DNA of 6,958 bases from NCBI GenBank assembly GCA_016786965.1, contig JAEUVL010000022.1, positions 1 to 6,958 on the forward strand, given 5' to 3'. A program made the position numbers and the translations under genes. Shown one piece after another: positions 1-6,956 of the stretch. Position 1 is the stretch's first letter; each line of letters opens with the position of its first letter. The DNA comes from Chitinophagaceae bacterium. Its GTDB lineage: Bacteria; Bacteroidota; Bacteroidia; Chitinophagales; Chitinophagaceae. The notes under the pieces are model-generated. The model saw only the letters and a program-made list of their open reading frames with translations. It was not told where the DNA came from and did no database searches.

Positions 1-38
1 TCTGACTGACGGAACTCATCGCCCGTATGTGCAAATTG

Positions 39-58
39 CTGTTACTTGCAGGTAACAG
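39..58. repeat. 7-bp inverted repeat upstream of the CHAD gene
   Basis: CTGTTAC at 39-45 is the exact reverse complement of GTAACAG at 52-58, with a 6-base spacer (TTGCAG). The right arm ends 17 bases before the chosen ATG at 76. The repeat could be a regulator binding site or an RNA hairpin in the leader of the CHAD mRNA. There is no T tract, so a terminator for an upstream gene is unlikely. Nothing else was recognised in bases 1-75. Confidence 0.4.
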
Positions 59-75
59 TTATTGGCACATCTGCT

Positions 76-885
76 ATGTATAATAACAATACCTTATTAT
101 CCAACTGGAAAAAGGAACAAAAGGAGTTGGCTGAACAACTCGCCATCCTCCGGCAAAAGGCAAGTACAGACGCCCTGCATGATCTCAGGGTAGCCATAAA
201 AAAGCTCAGAGCATATCTCGATTTGTATATCCTGCTGAAAGCAGGGACCGATCCGGTCGTTACTATCATAAAAACAAATTTCAGTAATACAGAAGAGTTT
301 TTCAGCATCATTGGTCGCCGGCGGGATGTGGAAATATGCTTGTCATTGACAGATGTTCTTCAAAATGAGAATGGCTGCAGCATTCCCTATTTCCGGTCTT
401 ATCTCCGCACTATGTTGAAAATAACCGGCGCCTGGTCCAACACGGCTGTACACCAGTATCAACATAAAGAGCTTTCCCGTTTTGGCCGTTTATTAAAAGA
501 AGAGCCCATTCCCGGTTACCCCGAAAAGATAAAATATTGTATAGATCAACAAACAGCAGACCTGCCAGCACATTTCAAAAAACCACACCAGTTGCGCAAA
601 ATATTAAAGTCTGTGTATTACTGGCTCAGTCTGCTGCCTCGTACCCAGGCATACCAGCCAGGTCTTTTGCACAGCATACTTGATGATCTCGGAAATTGGC
701 ATGACCTGGAAGTACTGTCTACCCGTCTAAGGCATTACCGTAAGGATTACTTACCAACCCCATTTGAAGAATATGCGGAACTGAAAAGATCAGGGGAGAT
801 CATTCTGGAAAAGAAAAAAACATTGATGAAAGCAGCCCTCGTAAAAACAAAACAATGGCTGAAAGAGATCAATAAACATAAATAA
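76..885 (+). CDS. CHAD-domain protein, probable polyphosphate-binding
   Basis: Predicted 269-residue all-helical cytoplasmic protein with no signal peptide or membrane segment. Two CHAD-type halves are visible. The first has LHDLRVAIKKLR (residues 34-45; His35, Arg38, Lys42, Lys43, Arg45) followed by IGRRRDVEI (79-87). The second has HQLRKILKSV (171-180) followed by LGNWHDLEVL (205-214). This alternation of a His plus basic helix with an LGxxxDxxVL-like helix is the family signature. CHAD proteins are known to bind polyphosphate through these basic residues and often localise to polyphosphate granules. CHAD is frequently fused to a CYTH triphosphatase domain, but here it stands alone. ATG 76 is preferred over the in-frame TTG at 46, which would add ten residues translated across the inverted repeat. 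The gene is convergent with the next one and shares a terminator with it. The family call is firm; the role in this organism is inferred. Confidence 0.88.
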   Translation: MYNNNTLLSNWKKEQKELAEQLAILRQKASTDALHDLRVAIKKLRAYLDLYILLKAGTDPVVTIIKTNFSNTEEFFSIIGRRRDVEICLSLTDVLQNENGCSIPYFRSYLRTMLKITGAWSNTAVHQYQHKELSRFGRLLKEEPIPGYPEKIKYCIDQQTADLPAHFKKPHQLRKILKSVYYWLSLLPRTQAYQPGLLHSILDDLGNWHDLEVLSTRLRHYRKDYLPTPFEEYAELKRSGEIILEKKKTLMKAALVKTKQWLKEINKHK

Positions 886-915
886 AAAACTTCTGCAAAA
901 AATGCAGAAGTTTTT
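885..915. terminator. bidirectional intrinsic terminator between convergent genes
   Basis: A perfect 13-bp stem pairs 885-897 with 903-915 around an AAAAA loop. The GC-containing core is CTTCTGCA/TGCAGAAG. It is flanked by an A run on the left and a T run on the right, so both strands give a hairpin followed by U-rich RNA. The stem starts at the last base of the CHAD stop codon. It lies 65 bases beyond the stop of the - strand secreted-protein gene, so it can serve both. Confidence 0.9.
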
Positions 916-980
916 AGTTTTTCCCCGGGTAGGGAATATTGCTGGTTGATAAGGCTGTTTACATTTATAACCACTGTCGG

Positions 981-2105
981 TTAATCGCAGTCAATTACGG
1001 TTTGGTTACCCACACCATTGAAAACAAGATTCTTCGACCAGGCAGAACCATTCCAGTCCTGTTTGAAATTAAACTCCTGTACGGTGCAATGCCCGTCAGG
1101 CCATTTGGCATATACCAATGCATTGATGGTTCGGGCCAGAATGATGCCGGTATACTCATTCCGCACCGTATACCAGTCTTTATCAATTATTTTCGCCTTA
1201 CTGAATGTTTCCTTCCATCCATCATTTGATGCTTTTTCTTTCATCACATCCACCATTTGTTTTTCCAGCGCAGGATTACTCATAGCGGCCTTGTATAAGC
1301 CCCAGCCTCTGCCAAGTTTCATCTTCTTTCCGGGAAGCTTATTGATCTTGATCTCCCCGGTGGCAATAGGTGAGATACTGGACCGTCCCGCAATACCACC
1401 AGCCCAGAGTTTAAACTTAATGCTGTGCTCACCATCACTCAGTGAGTTCATGTGTTTTACAAAACGTTCCTCGTTGAATTCTGCATTCTCTCCTGTGGCG
1501 CTGATGAAGTATTGCCAGGATATCCATCCACGGGTATCCTTATCCCTCCTGAAATTTTTCAGCACCACCACTGTTTGATCGTCATCCACTGTGTACTGGA
1601 GACTGCATTCACCATAGTTATTTTCCCAGCCATTGCTTCCTTTACCATTATCAGAATATAACACATAGTTCTTTACGGCAGTAGGAATATACACCCGTGC
1701 ATAGATTGGTTCATCTATATTAAAACTGCCCTTGAAAATAGCCTCCTTAGTATTCTCAGGTGTCAGTTGCTGGTTGGCAAATACCAGTTTACCCACATAC
1801 TTATCATGAAGGGGAGACGAAGGGGCATCTGATGCAACCCGGTAGGGGCTCCCCTCCGGCCATATCAGGTTTCTTTCCACCGGCTTTGCAGGCTCCTGCT
1901 TAGCGGCAGGCTTACTCTCCGATTCAGCCGGTTGATTCGTTTTGTCCGGTTGCGGGGTGGTTGCAGGTGTTTCTGTTTTGGTATTGCTGGCTGGCTTGGT
2001 GTCGGTGGTCTTATCCTTGGCTTTTTTGATCAGGCCGCCAAGCTGAGCCTCCGTATTACCAATAAAAAAAAGAGAGACGATGATTGTTACAAAGATCTTA
2101 GTCAT
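981..2105 (-). CDS. secreted protein of unknown function with low-complexity linker
   Basis: Predicted 374-residue exported protein; I do not recognise a named family. Residues 1-20 are a typical signal peptide: a lysine near the start, a hydrophobic core TIIVSLFFIG, and likely cleavage after NTEA before Gln21. Residues about 22-32 are a short basic helix-like stretch (GGLIKKAKDK). Residues 33-77 form a Thr/Pro/Lys/Glu/Ala-rich linker that is probably disordered. Residues about 80-255 look beta-rich with many aromatics (for example WISWQYF, 194-200, and KLWAGGIAGRSS, 232-243). Residues about 256-374 look like a separate alpha/beta domain ending in VIDCD, with Cys340 and Cys373 as a possible disulfide pair. 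A start 14 codons earlier exists at 2147, but ATG 2105 places the signal peptide correctly and leaves a TTACTTTG promoter box upstream. The protein is probably periplasmic. The gene is divergent from the kinase operon, so co-regulation is possible but unproven. Confidence 0.8.
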   Translation of the reverse strand: MTKIFVTIIVSLFFIGNTEAQLGGLIKKAKDKTTDTKPASNTKTETPATTPQPDKTNQPAESESKPAAKQEPAKPVERNLIWPEGSPYRVASDAPSSPLHDKYVGKLVFANQQLTPENTKEAIFKGSFNIDEPIYARVYIPTAVKNYVLYSDNGKGSNGWENNYGECSLQYTVDDDQTVVVLKNFRRDKDTRGWISWQYFISATGENAEFNEERFVKHMNSLSDGEHSIKFKLWAGGIAGRSSISPIATGEIKINKLPGKKMKLGRGWGLYKAAMSNPALEKQMVDVMKEKASNDGWKETFSKAKIIDKDWYTVRNEYTGIILARTINALVYAKWPDGHCTVQEFNFKQDWNGSAWSKNLVFNGVGNQTVIDCD

Positions 2106-2124
2106 TCCAGTGAATTTTAAGAAA

Positions 2125-2132
2125 CAAAGTAA
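2125..2132 (-). promoter_or_regulatory. candidate -7 promoter box for the secreted-protein gene
   Basis: Read on the - strand, 2132-2125 is TTACTTTG. This matches the Bacteroidota -7 consensus TAnnTTTG at all fixed positions except the second. It lies 19 bases upstream of the ATG at 2105, giving a short leader of roughly a dozen bases. No convincing -33 TTTG is present at the usual spacing. The call is therefore tentative. Confidence 0.4.
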
Positions 2133-2214
2133 AAGACATAACACCAATATCCTTCACAATAAACCACATCTGGAAGCAGTTCATCTACCGATGGCAGAAA
2201 AAAGAAGATCGTTG

Positions 2215-2228
2215 GCAGTACGTATTGC
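2215..2228. promoter_or_regulatory. 14-bp near-palindrome in the divergent intergenic region
   Basis: GCAGTACGTATTGC is a dyad centred between 2221 and 2222, in which six of seven base pairs are symmetric (the exception is G2218 opposite T2225). It lies between the two outward-facing TTACTTTG boxes, 83 bases from the left one and 130 from the right one. A dimeric regulator could bind here, but short dyads also arise by chance. The rest of the region (2106-2372) shows no credible gene. Confidence 0.25.
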
Positions 2229-2357
2229 AGCAGTTAACATGCCACTGTTGGGATTCCCGGGCGGCTGTCATAAATTACTCTATATCATAAATCCATACAG
2301 GTGAGAAAAAACTGAATATTAATGTTCCCAACACCTGCTTTCTACATACTTCATTAC

Positions 2358-2365
2358 TTACTTTG
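2358..2365 (+). promoter_or_regulatory. candidate -7 promoter box for the kinase-regulator operon
   Basis: TTACTTTG matches TAnnTTTG except at the second position. It is the same octamer as the box facing the opposite way at 2132-2125. Only seven bases separate it from the ATG at 2373. Transcription starting at the usual distance would therefore give a leaderless or nearly leaderless mRNA. The box also argues against the upstream ATG at 2322, which would place the promoter inside the coding region. Confidence 0.4.
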
Positions 2366-2372
2366 TAGCAGA

Positions 2373-5348
2373 ATGAGGACTATAGAAAAAAAAGGAACCT
2401 GCAGACCGAAGAACAAAAGGCACAGCCACCTTTTGCTGGCTGTGGCGTTCAGTTTTACGGTATTGTTTACCGCAGCACAGTCCGCCAATATCCGGCACTA
2501 TACAGTTTCAGACGGGCTGCCATCCTCCATAGTGTACCGTTGCACACAGGATAAAAGAGGGTTTATGTGGTTCGGTACAGAATCAGGTATCAGCCGCTTT
2601 GATGGCAAGAACTTTCGGAACTTCTCTATCAGCGATGGCCTCACCGAAACTGAGATACTTGATATCTTTTGTGCCGCCAATGGCGACCTGTGGCTTATTC
2701 CCTTTGGAGGAAGTCCCATGCGCTTTGATCCGGTAACACAAGTTTGTTATACAGCAGCAAATGACCCGGAGCTGAAAAAGATCATCTACAAGGGGATTTT
2801 AAATATTACCCAACTCAGTAATGGTGATATATTATTTTCTTATTCCAACAACCCGGGGTTGTACCGCTATTCCAATAATAAGATAACAGAGATCCTTATA
2901 AAGGACATACAGGTATTTGACTATAAAGCGATCAAGAGCATCCATGAGATGAAAGACGGAAGAATACTCCTCAATATTCCACGGCATAATATATTTCTCG
3001 ACATGAGGTCTGGCAACTCAAAGCAGATCAGCGATATTCCCGGGGAAGTCATCAAAGTGAAAGACGATTCTATTTTCTCGTACGATCCTTCAACGAGTTA
3101 TCTCTATGCGTTGAAATTGGCTGCACCGGACAGGGTGAAGATAATTGACAGTCTTTATGTATCTAAAAAAGCAAAAAAGGTAAACGGGTGGAACGATCTG
3201 ATGTATTTCTGTAACAGCTCCGGCGGACTCGATATTTATGACCACTCACTGCACTTGGTAAACTCTCTGTTCCCCAACGAACTGCTCAACGCCTCCTTTA
3301 CCGACCGGGACAATAATCTCTGGATATGCAGCTACACAAGGGGTATCTATTGCATTCCTGTTTCTAAAATTAAAATTTTTAACACAACCACCGGCCTGGC
3401 AGATGATTATGTATGTGCCATACACCCATTAAAGAATGAAATGGTGATAACCGGTTTTCCCAATGGCGAAATGCAATTGATAAATACAGCGGATGGAAAG
3501 ATCACATCACTTGCTTCCAGCAATGAAAGCAATCTGACCAACCGGGTGAGAAAAATTATCAGTACTGCAAGCCATGAGTTGTTGGCCCTGTCTGATCAGG
3601 ATCTTATTTTCTCCGGCAACAGGTCCATCACATCATTGAGCAAATGGAACCCCTCTGTTTCGGCACCACTCGGGGGAAAAGATATTTGTGAGTATACAAA
3701 AGATCGTTTCCTTACTGCCACCACACATCATTTACTGGATATAGGCCTCTCCGGCAGAACTGTTGACACCATTTACAATGGCCGCACCACCTGCGTGGAA
3801 GCAGGACTAAAGGGTGATGCCTGGTTCAGCACCATCAATGGAGTGTACTACATGGAGAACATACGCAAAAAACAATACGAATACATTGGCAACCGGGATA
3901 CGCTGCTTGCCCGGAGAATGAACAATATTGAACAGGGTCCCGACGGACTGGTGTGGATGGCAAGTGCCAATGCAGGCGTTATCGTGCTGAAGAACAACCG
4001 GGTGCTTACACAAATTACGACAGCACAAGGCCTCGCCAGCGACCTTTGCAGAAATCTTTTTATAGAAGGCCCGGCAGCAAAAGCATGGGTGGCTACCAAT
4101 AACGGTATCAGTTCCATTCATTACACGGTGGAGAATGGACAGTTCAAATACACAGTGAACAATTACAACACCAGTACAGGCTTGCCTGACAATGACATCA
4201 ACAAAGTAAGCTTGTATGATGGAAAAGTATATGCTGCCACAGCCAACGGACTGGCTATCTTCCCACCCCAGTCCCAGCAACAGAATATTCCCGTGCACAT
4301 TGTGGAAATACTGGTAGAAGGACAGCAGCATATAATAGCCCCGCAATTCAGACTGCGGTATTTTCAGAATGATATCACCATCGCATATACTGGTATTTGC
4401 TTTACCTGCGCCGGCAAATTGGAATATCAATACCGAATGCTTACGGGGAATAATGATACAGCCTGGGTCACTACCAGCAACCAGGCCATTACATTTACCA
4501 CCATGCGTCCGGGCAAATATACTTTCCAGGTAAAGACGGCTACAGGAAGCAGCATTACCTCCATACAGTTCTACATTCGCCGCCCCTGGTATTCGCAATG
4601 GTGGTTCTGGGGCCTTTGTATTACAGGTATGGCCGCATCCGTTTTCCTTATATACCGCCTGCGGGTAAAAAACATTGAAGAGAAATATACCCGGGCGCAA
4701 CAAATGGCACAGTTGGAACTGCAGGCCCTCCAGGCACAAATGAACCCGCATTTTATTTTCAATTCCCTCAACTCCATACAGCATTTCATCAGTGAAAATG
4801 ATAGTGTAAAAGCGCAGAACTACCTCGGAAGCTTCAGCAGGCTCATGCGGCTTTTTTTAGAATCATCCAGAAGTAAGTTTATTTCCCTCGCACAGGAAAA
4901 AGAATTGCTCACACTGTATTTGCAGTTGGAGCAGTTACGGTTCGGCAACCGGTTCAGTTATACGGTGGAAACAGACCCCGCACTCAATATGGGGCATGAG
5001 ATTCCATCTATGCTCATCCAGCCGTTTGCAGAAAATGCCGTTAACCATGGCTTGTTCAACCGGCCCGGTAAGGATGGAAACCTCTTTATCCATTTTTATA
5101 AAGAAAAAAATGATCTGTACTGTATCATAGAAGACAATGGAATAGGCAGAAAGGCCGCCACAGAACAGCAAAAAGACAAGAAACATATTTCAAGAGGTAT
5201 GCAGATAACAGAAGAAAGACTGAAGACGCTTGAACAAAGCACAGGACTGAAAACTCATATCTTAGTGGAAGACAAATACGATGATACCGGGCATGCTACC
5301 GGCACAAAGGTGATCATCAAAATAACCGAACAGGAAGAAGCTGTATAA
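2373..5348 (+). CDS. periplasmic propeller/Y_Y_Y sensor histidine kinase, LytS type
   Basis: Membrane sensor kinase of 991 residues. In order it has: a basic N-region and hydrophobic signal segment (about 17-35, likely cut before Gln36); a periplasmic beta-propeller with two-component-regulator repeats, clear at about 51-81 (DKRGFMWFGTESGISRFDG), 95-119, 305-328, 516-543 and 558-585; a Y_Y_Y domain (about 659-728); one transmembrane helix (about 743-761, starting WWFWG); a short helical linker (about 765-788); a His_kinase domain with MNPHFIFNSLNS and phospho-acceptor His793; and an ATPase domain with N-box FAENAVNH (Asn888, Asn891), G1 DNGIGR (921-926), G2 SRGM (940-943) and GTKV (977-980). 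All catalytic motifs are intact. Such kinases sense periplasmic signals and phosphorylate LytTR regulators; the ligand is unknown. The next gene starts 7 bp after this stop and is its evident partner. ATG 2373 is chosen over ATG 2322 because it gives a normal signal-peptide N-region. A CFTC motif (Cys676, Cys679) in the Y_Y_Y domain is notable. Confidence 0.93.
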   Translation: MRTIEKKGTCRPKNKRHSHLLLAVAFSFTVLFTAAQSANIRHYTVSDGLPSSIVYRCTQDKRGFMWFGTESGISRFDGKNFRNFSISDGLTETEILDIFCAANGDLWLIPFGGSPMRFDPVTQVCYTAANDPELKKIIYKGILNITQLSNGDILFSYSNNPGLYRYSNNKITEILIKDIQVFDYKAIKSIHEMKDGRILLNIPRHNIFLDMRSGNSKQISDIPGEVIKVKDDSIFSYDPSTSYLYALKLAAPDRVKIIDSLYVSKKAKKVNGWNDLMYFCNSSGGLDIYDHSLHLVNSLFPNELLNASFTDRDNNLWICSYTRGIYCIPVSKIKIFNTTTGLADDYVCAIHPLKNEMVITGFPNGEMQLINTADGKITSLASSNESNLTNRVRKIISTASHELLALSDQDLIFSGNRSITSLSKWNPSVSAPLGGKDICEYTKDRFLTATTHHLLDIGLSGRTVDTIYNGRTTCVEAGLKGDAWFSTINGVYYMENIRKKQYEYIGNRDTLLARRMNNIEQGPDGLVWMASANAGVIVLKNNRVLTQITTAQGLASDLCRNLFIEGPAAKAWVATNNGISSIHYTVENGQFKYTVNNYNTSTGLPDNDINKVSLYDGKVYAATANGLAIFPPQSQQQNIPVHIVEILVEGQQHIIAPQFRLRYFQNDITIAYTGICFTCAGKLEYQYRMLTGNNDTAWVTTSNQAITFTTMRPGKYTFQVKTATGSSITSIQFYIRRPWYSQWWFWGLCITGMAASVFLIYRLRVKNIEEKYTRAQQMAQLELQALQAQMNPHFIFNSLNSIQHFISENDSVKAQNYLGSFSRLMRLFLESSRSKFISLAQEKELLTLYLQLEQLRFGNRFSYTVETDPALNMGHEIPSMLIQPFAENAVNHGLFNRPGKDGNLFIHFYKEKNDLYCIIEDNGIGRKAATEQQKDKKHISRGMQITEERLKTLEQSTGLKTHILVEDKYDDTGHATGTKVIIKITEQEEAV

Positions 5349-5355
5349 CAAACCA

Positions 5356-6096
5356 ATGAAAGCAATAATAATAGATGATGAAACACATGGCGCCGCAGCA
5401 CTGGAGAAAATGCTGCGTCAGCATGCTGCAGATATACAGGTGGTGGCCTTTGCCGCCTCGGCCGCAGAAGGACGCCAGCTGATCATACAGCACCAGCCCG
5501 ATCTTATATTCCTGGATATTGAAATGCCGGGCGGTAGCGGGTTTGATCTGCTGGCCGGTTTTGAGAATCCTTCTTTCAAAGTAATATTCGTCACCGGCTT
5601 CGACCGCTATGCCCTGCAGGCCATCAAATGTTGTGCGGTGGACTACCTGCTGAAACCAGTCGTGCCGAATGAATTGATGAAGGCCATCGAAAAATTAAAA
5701 CAGAGCACTCCGCCCGTAACACTGGAACGGTTGCAGCACCTGGTCGAGTTTATTGCAAAGCCACGCAACAAAGGAAATAAAATATGTGTGCCCACCCCCA
5801 ATGGCATGGAGCTCATACCAGCCGCAGATATTTATTATTGCGAGGCAAGCCGTGAATACACCATACTGCATACTGCTAAGTATGGTTCCATTACATCCTC
5901 CTATAACATAGGGGAGTTTGAAAGCATGCTCGAAGACCTTGGCTTCTTTCGCATTCACAACTCCTACATCATTAATCATGATCAGGTGCTTCGCTATATA
6001 AAAGGTGAAGGTGGCACTGTTGTGATGAGCAATAACAATGAGTTGCCGGTATCAAGAAGAAGAAAGGCGGAGTTCCTGGAATGGCTGAAACGATAA
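5356..6096 (+). CDS. LytTR-family response regulator
   Basis: DNA-binding response regulator of 246 residues, normal for the LytR/AlgR class. The receiver domain (about 1-115) has the acidic pair Asp7-Asp8, phospho-acceptor Asp54 in FLDIEMPGGSG, Thr80 in IFVTGFDRYA, Tyr85, and Lys100 in YLLKP. A linker leads to a LytTR DNA-binding domain (about 142-245), recognised by GMELIPAADIYYCEASREYT and FFRIHNSYIIN (Arg199, His201, Ser203, Asn207), and ending in PVSRRRKAEFLEWL. It starts 7 bp after the kinase stop codon, so the two are almost certainly cotranscribed and form a cognate pair. LytTR proteins usually bind paired short repeats upstream of target genes. Its targets are unknown; the divergent secreted protein, its own operon and the downstream lipoprotein are the nearest candidates. 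No Shine-Dalgarno is seen, as is usual in Bacteroidota. Confidence 0.95.
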   Translation: MKAIIIDDETHGAAALEKMLRQHAADIQVVAFAASAAEGRQLIIQHQPDLIFLDIEMPGGSGFDLLAGFENPSFKVIFVTGFDRYALQAIKCCAVDYLLKPVVPNELMKAIEKLKQSTPPVTLERLQHLVEFIAKPRNKGNKICVPTPNGMELIPAADIYYCEASREYTILHTAKYGSITSSYNIGEFESMLEDLGFFRIHNSYIINHDQVLRYIKGEGGTVVMSNNNELPVSRRRKAEFLEWLKR

Positions 6097-6173
6097 TATC
6101 CGGTGACCTGAAAATACCAGCCATATACGATACCCTGCCGGAAAAAGCTGCATTCTCACCATCTGTTAAATGA

Positions 6174-6199
6174 CCTGTTGCCCGTTCGGCTAAAACAGG
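6174..6199. repeat. inverted repeat CCTGTT/AACAGG with inner GCC/GGC stem
   Basis: CCTGTT (6174-6179) pairs with AACAGG (6194-6199). Immediately inside, GCC (6180-6182) pairs with GGC (6188-6190) around a five-base loop, leaving TAA as a bulge on the 3' side. It lies 77 bases after the regulator stop. It could be a weak terminator or 3'-end structure for the operon, but no T tract follows. It could also be a DNA-binding site. Confidence 0.35.
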
Positions 6200-6230
6200 A
6201 AATTGCATACACAATTATTAGTACTGCTGT

Positions 6231-6255
6231 CCTGTTAAACAAATGAATGAACAGG
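6231..6255. repeat. second CCTGTT/AACAGG inverted repeat
   Basis: CCTGTT (6231-6236) and AACAGG (6250-6255) are exact reverse complements separated by 13 bases. The arms are the same as in the repeat at 6174-6199. The octamer CTGTTAAA occurs here (6232-6239) and again at 6163-6170. This repeat lies 110 bases upstream of the lipoprotein start, where an operator could be expected. The remainder of 6097-6365 shows no gene. Its last 65 bases (6301-6365) contain only 12 G or C bases, a typical A/T-rich Bacteroidota translation leader. Confidence 0.35.
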
Positions 6256-6365
6256 CAGGCAGAACATCGCTGTAAATATCACAAAGCTCACTTTTCACTG
6301 TGTTTATAGTAAATCAAAAAGAAAATAGAAAAGAACCATTTGCAATCATTTTTAAACTAAAATTT

Positions 6366-6956
6366 ATGAGATCTGCACTTAAACAAATCAGTATGGTATT
6401 ACCTGCTGCACTCATCCTCGCATCCTGCGGTGACAGCGGAGAAAAAAAAGCCGGTGGAGAAAGCGCCGCAAAAACCGAAACCAAAGCAGCGCCGGCAGCG
6501 TTAAAACCACTGGATCTTACCAGTAATGGCATCCCTTTGACCATCCAGGCACCTGAAGGGGCCACAGTGGGAAAAGAAGAAGGAAGCGATGCGGTGGTGG
6601 TATCCAAAGACCGTTTCAACATTATCATCACAGAAGATAAATATGGCGATGAGGCCGCAACAGCAGAACAGGCCAAAGAAACAACACTAGCAGAAGACAA
6701 CCAGAGCCTGAACAATCCCGAATTGGGAATGAAGATGGAAGTACTGAAAAATGACCCCGCAGGTTATATCTACATGACCACTAACAAGCAGGGAGGCAAG
6801 ATCGTACGCTTTACCACCTTTGTACAAAAAGACAAAAAGAAGTATATCATAAAAGAAAACTTTATGGCGCTGAATGATATAGATAGATCCATGGAAACCG
6901 GCTATTCCATCAGCAGAGAAGAAATCGAAACGATGTATAATGCCGTAAAGCAATAA
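6366..6956 (+). CDS. small lipoprotein of unknown function
   Basis: Predicted 196-residue lipoprotein; no family is recognised. The N-terminus has a basic start (Arg2, Lys6), a hydrophobic core (VLPAALILAS) and a lipobox LASC with lipidated Cys21. The following GDSGEKK contains Asp at +2, which would disfavour Lol-type sorting by E. coli rules, but Bacteroidota sorting differs. Residues about 25-47 are an Ala/Lys/Glu-rich tether. The rest (about 48-196) looks like one compact alpha/beta domain with strands such as IPLTIQAP (56-63), AVVVSKDRFNIIITED (76-91), AGYIYMTT (132-139) and KKYIIKENFMAL (158-169). ATG 6366 is chosen over an in-frame GTG at 6300 because it gives a correct lipoprotein signal and follows an A/T-rich leader. 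The gene lies 269 bp after the LytTR regulator on the same strand, so it probably has its own promoter, although no clear TAnnTTTG was found. It ends at TAA, two bases before the window edge. Confidence 0.85.
   Translation: MRSALKQISMVLPAALILASCGDSGEKKAGGESAAKTETKAAPAALKPLDLTSNGIPLTIQAPEGATVGKEEGSDAVVVSKDRFNIIITEDKYGDEAATAEQAKETTLAEDNQSLNNPELGMKMEVLKNDPAGYIYMTTNKQGGKIVRFTTFVQKDKKKYIIKENFMALNDIDRSMETGYSISREEIETMYNAVKQ

Noticed and set aside
46..75. TTG start adding ten residues to the CHAD protein
   Set aside because: It would start within the inverted repeat and adds residues unlike the helical CHAD sequence. ATG 76 is a better start.
1018..1578. A 186-codon + strand open frame opposite the secreted-protein gene
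   Set aside because: The opposite strand encodes a protein with a clear signal peptide and coherent composition. This frame has no start context or domain and is a shadow.
2322..2372. Upstream ATG for the kinase
   Set aside because: It would place another hydrophobic stretch (YILHYLL) ahead of the signal peptide and put the candidate promoter inside the gene. It is not excluded absolutely.
3807..4784. A 325-codon open frame antisense to the kinase gene
   Set aside because: It lies wholly inside the kinase coding region. Its translation is Cys/His-rich without any recognisable domain, whereas the sense frame encodes intact propeller, Y_Y_Y and kinase motifs. It is a shadow frame.
6174..6199. 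Intrinsic terminator for the kinase-regulator operon
   Set aside because: The stem is short and bulged and no T tract follows, so it is listed as an inverted repeat rather than a terminator.
6300..6365. GTG start giving a 22-residue N-terminal extension to the lipoprotein
   Set aside because: The extension would bury the lipoprotein signal and is encoded by an A/T-rich leader. ATG 6366 yields a standard signal with an LASC lipobox.
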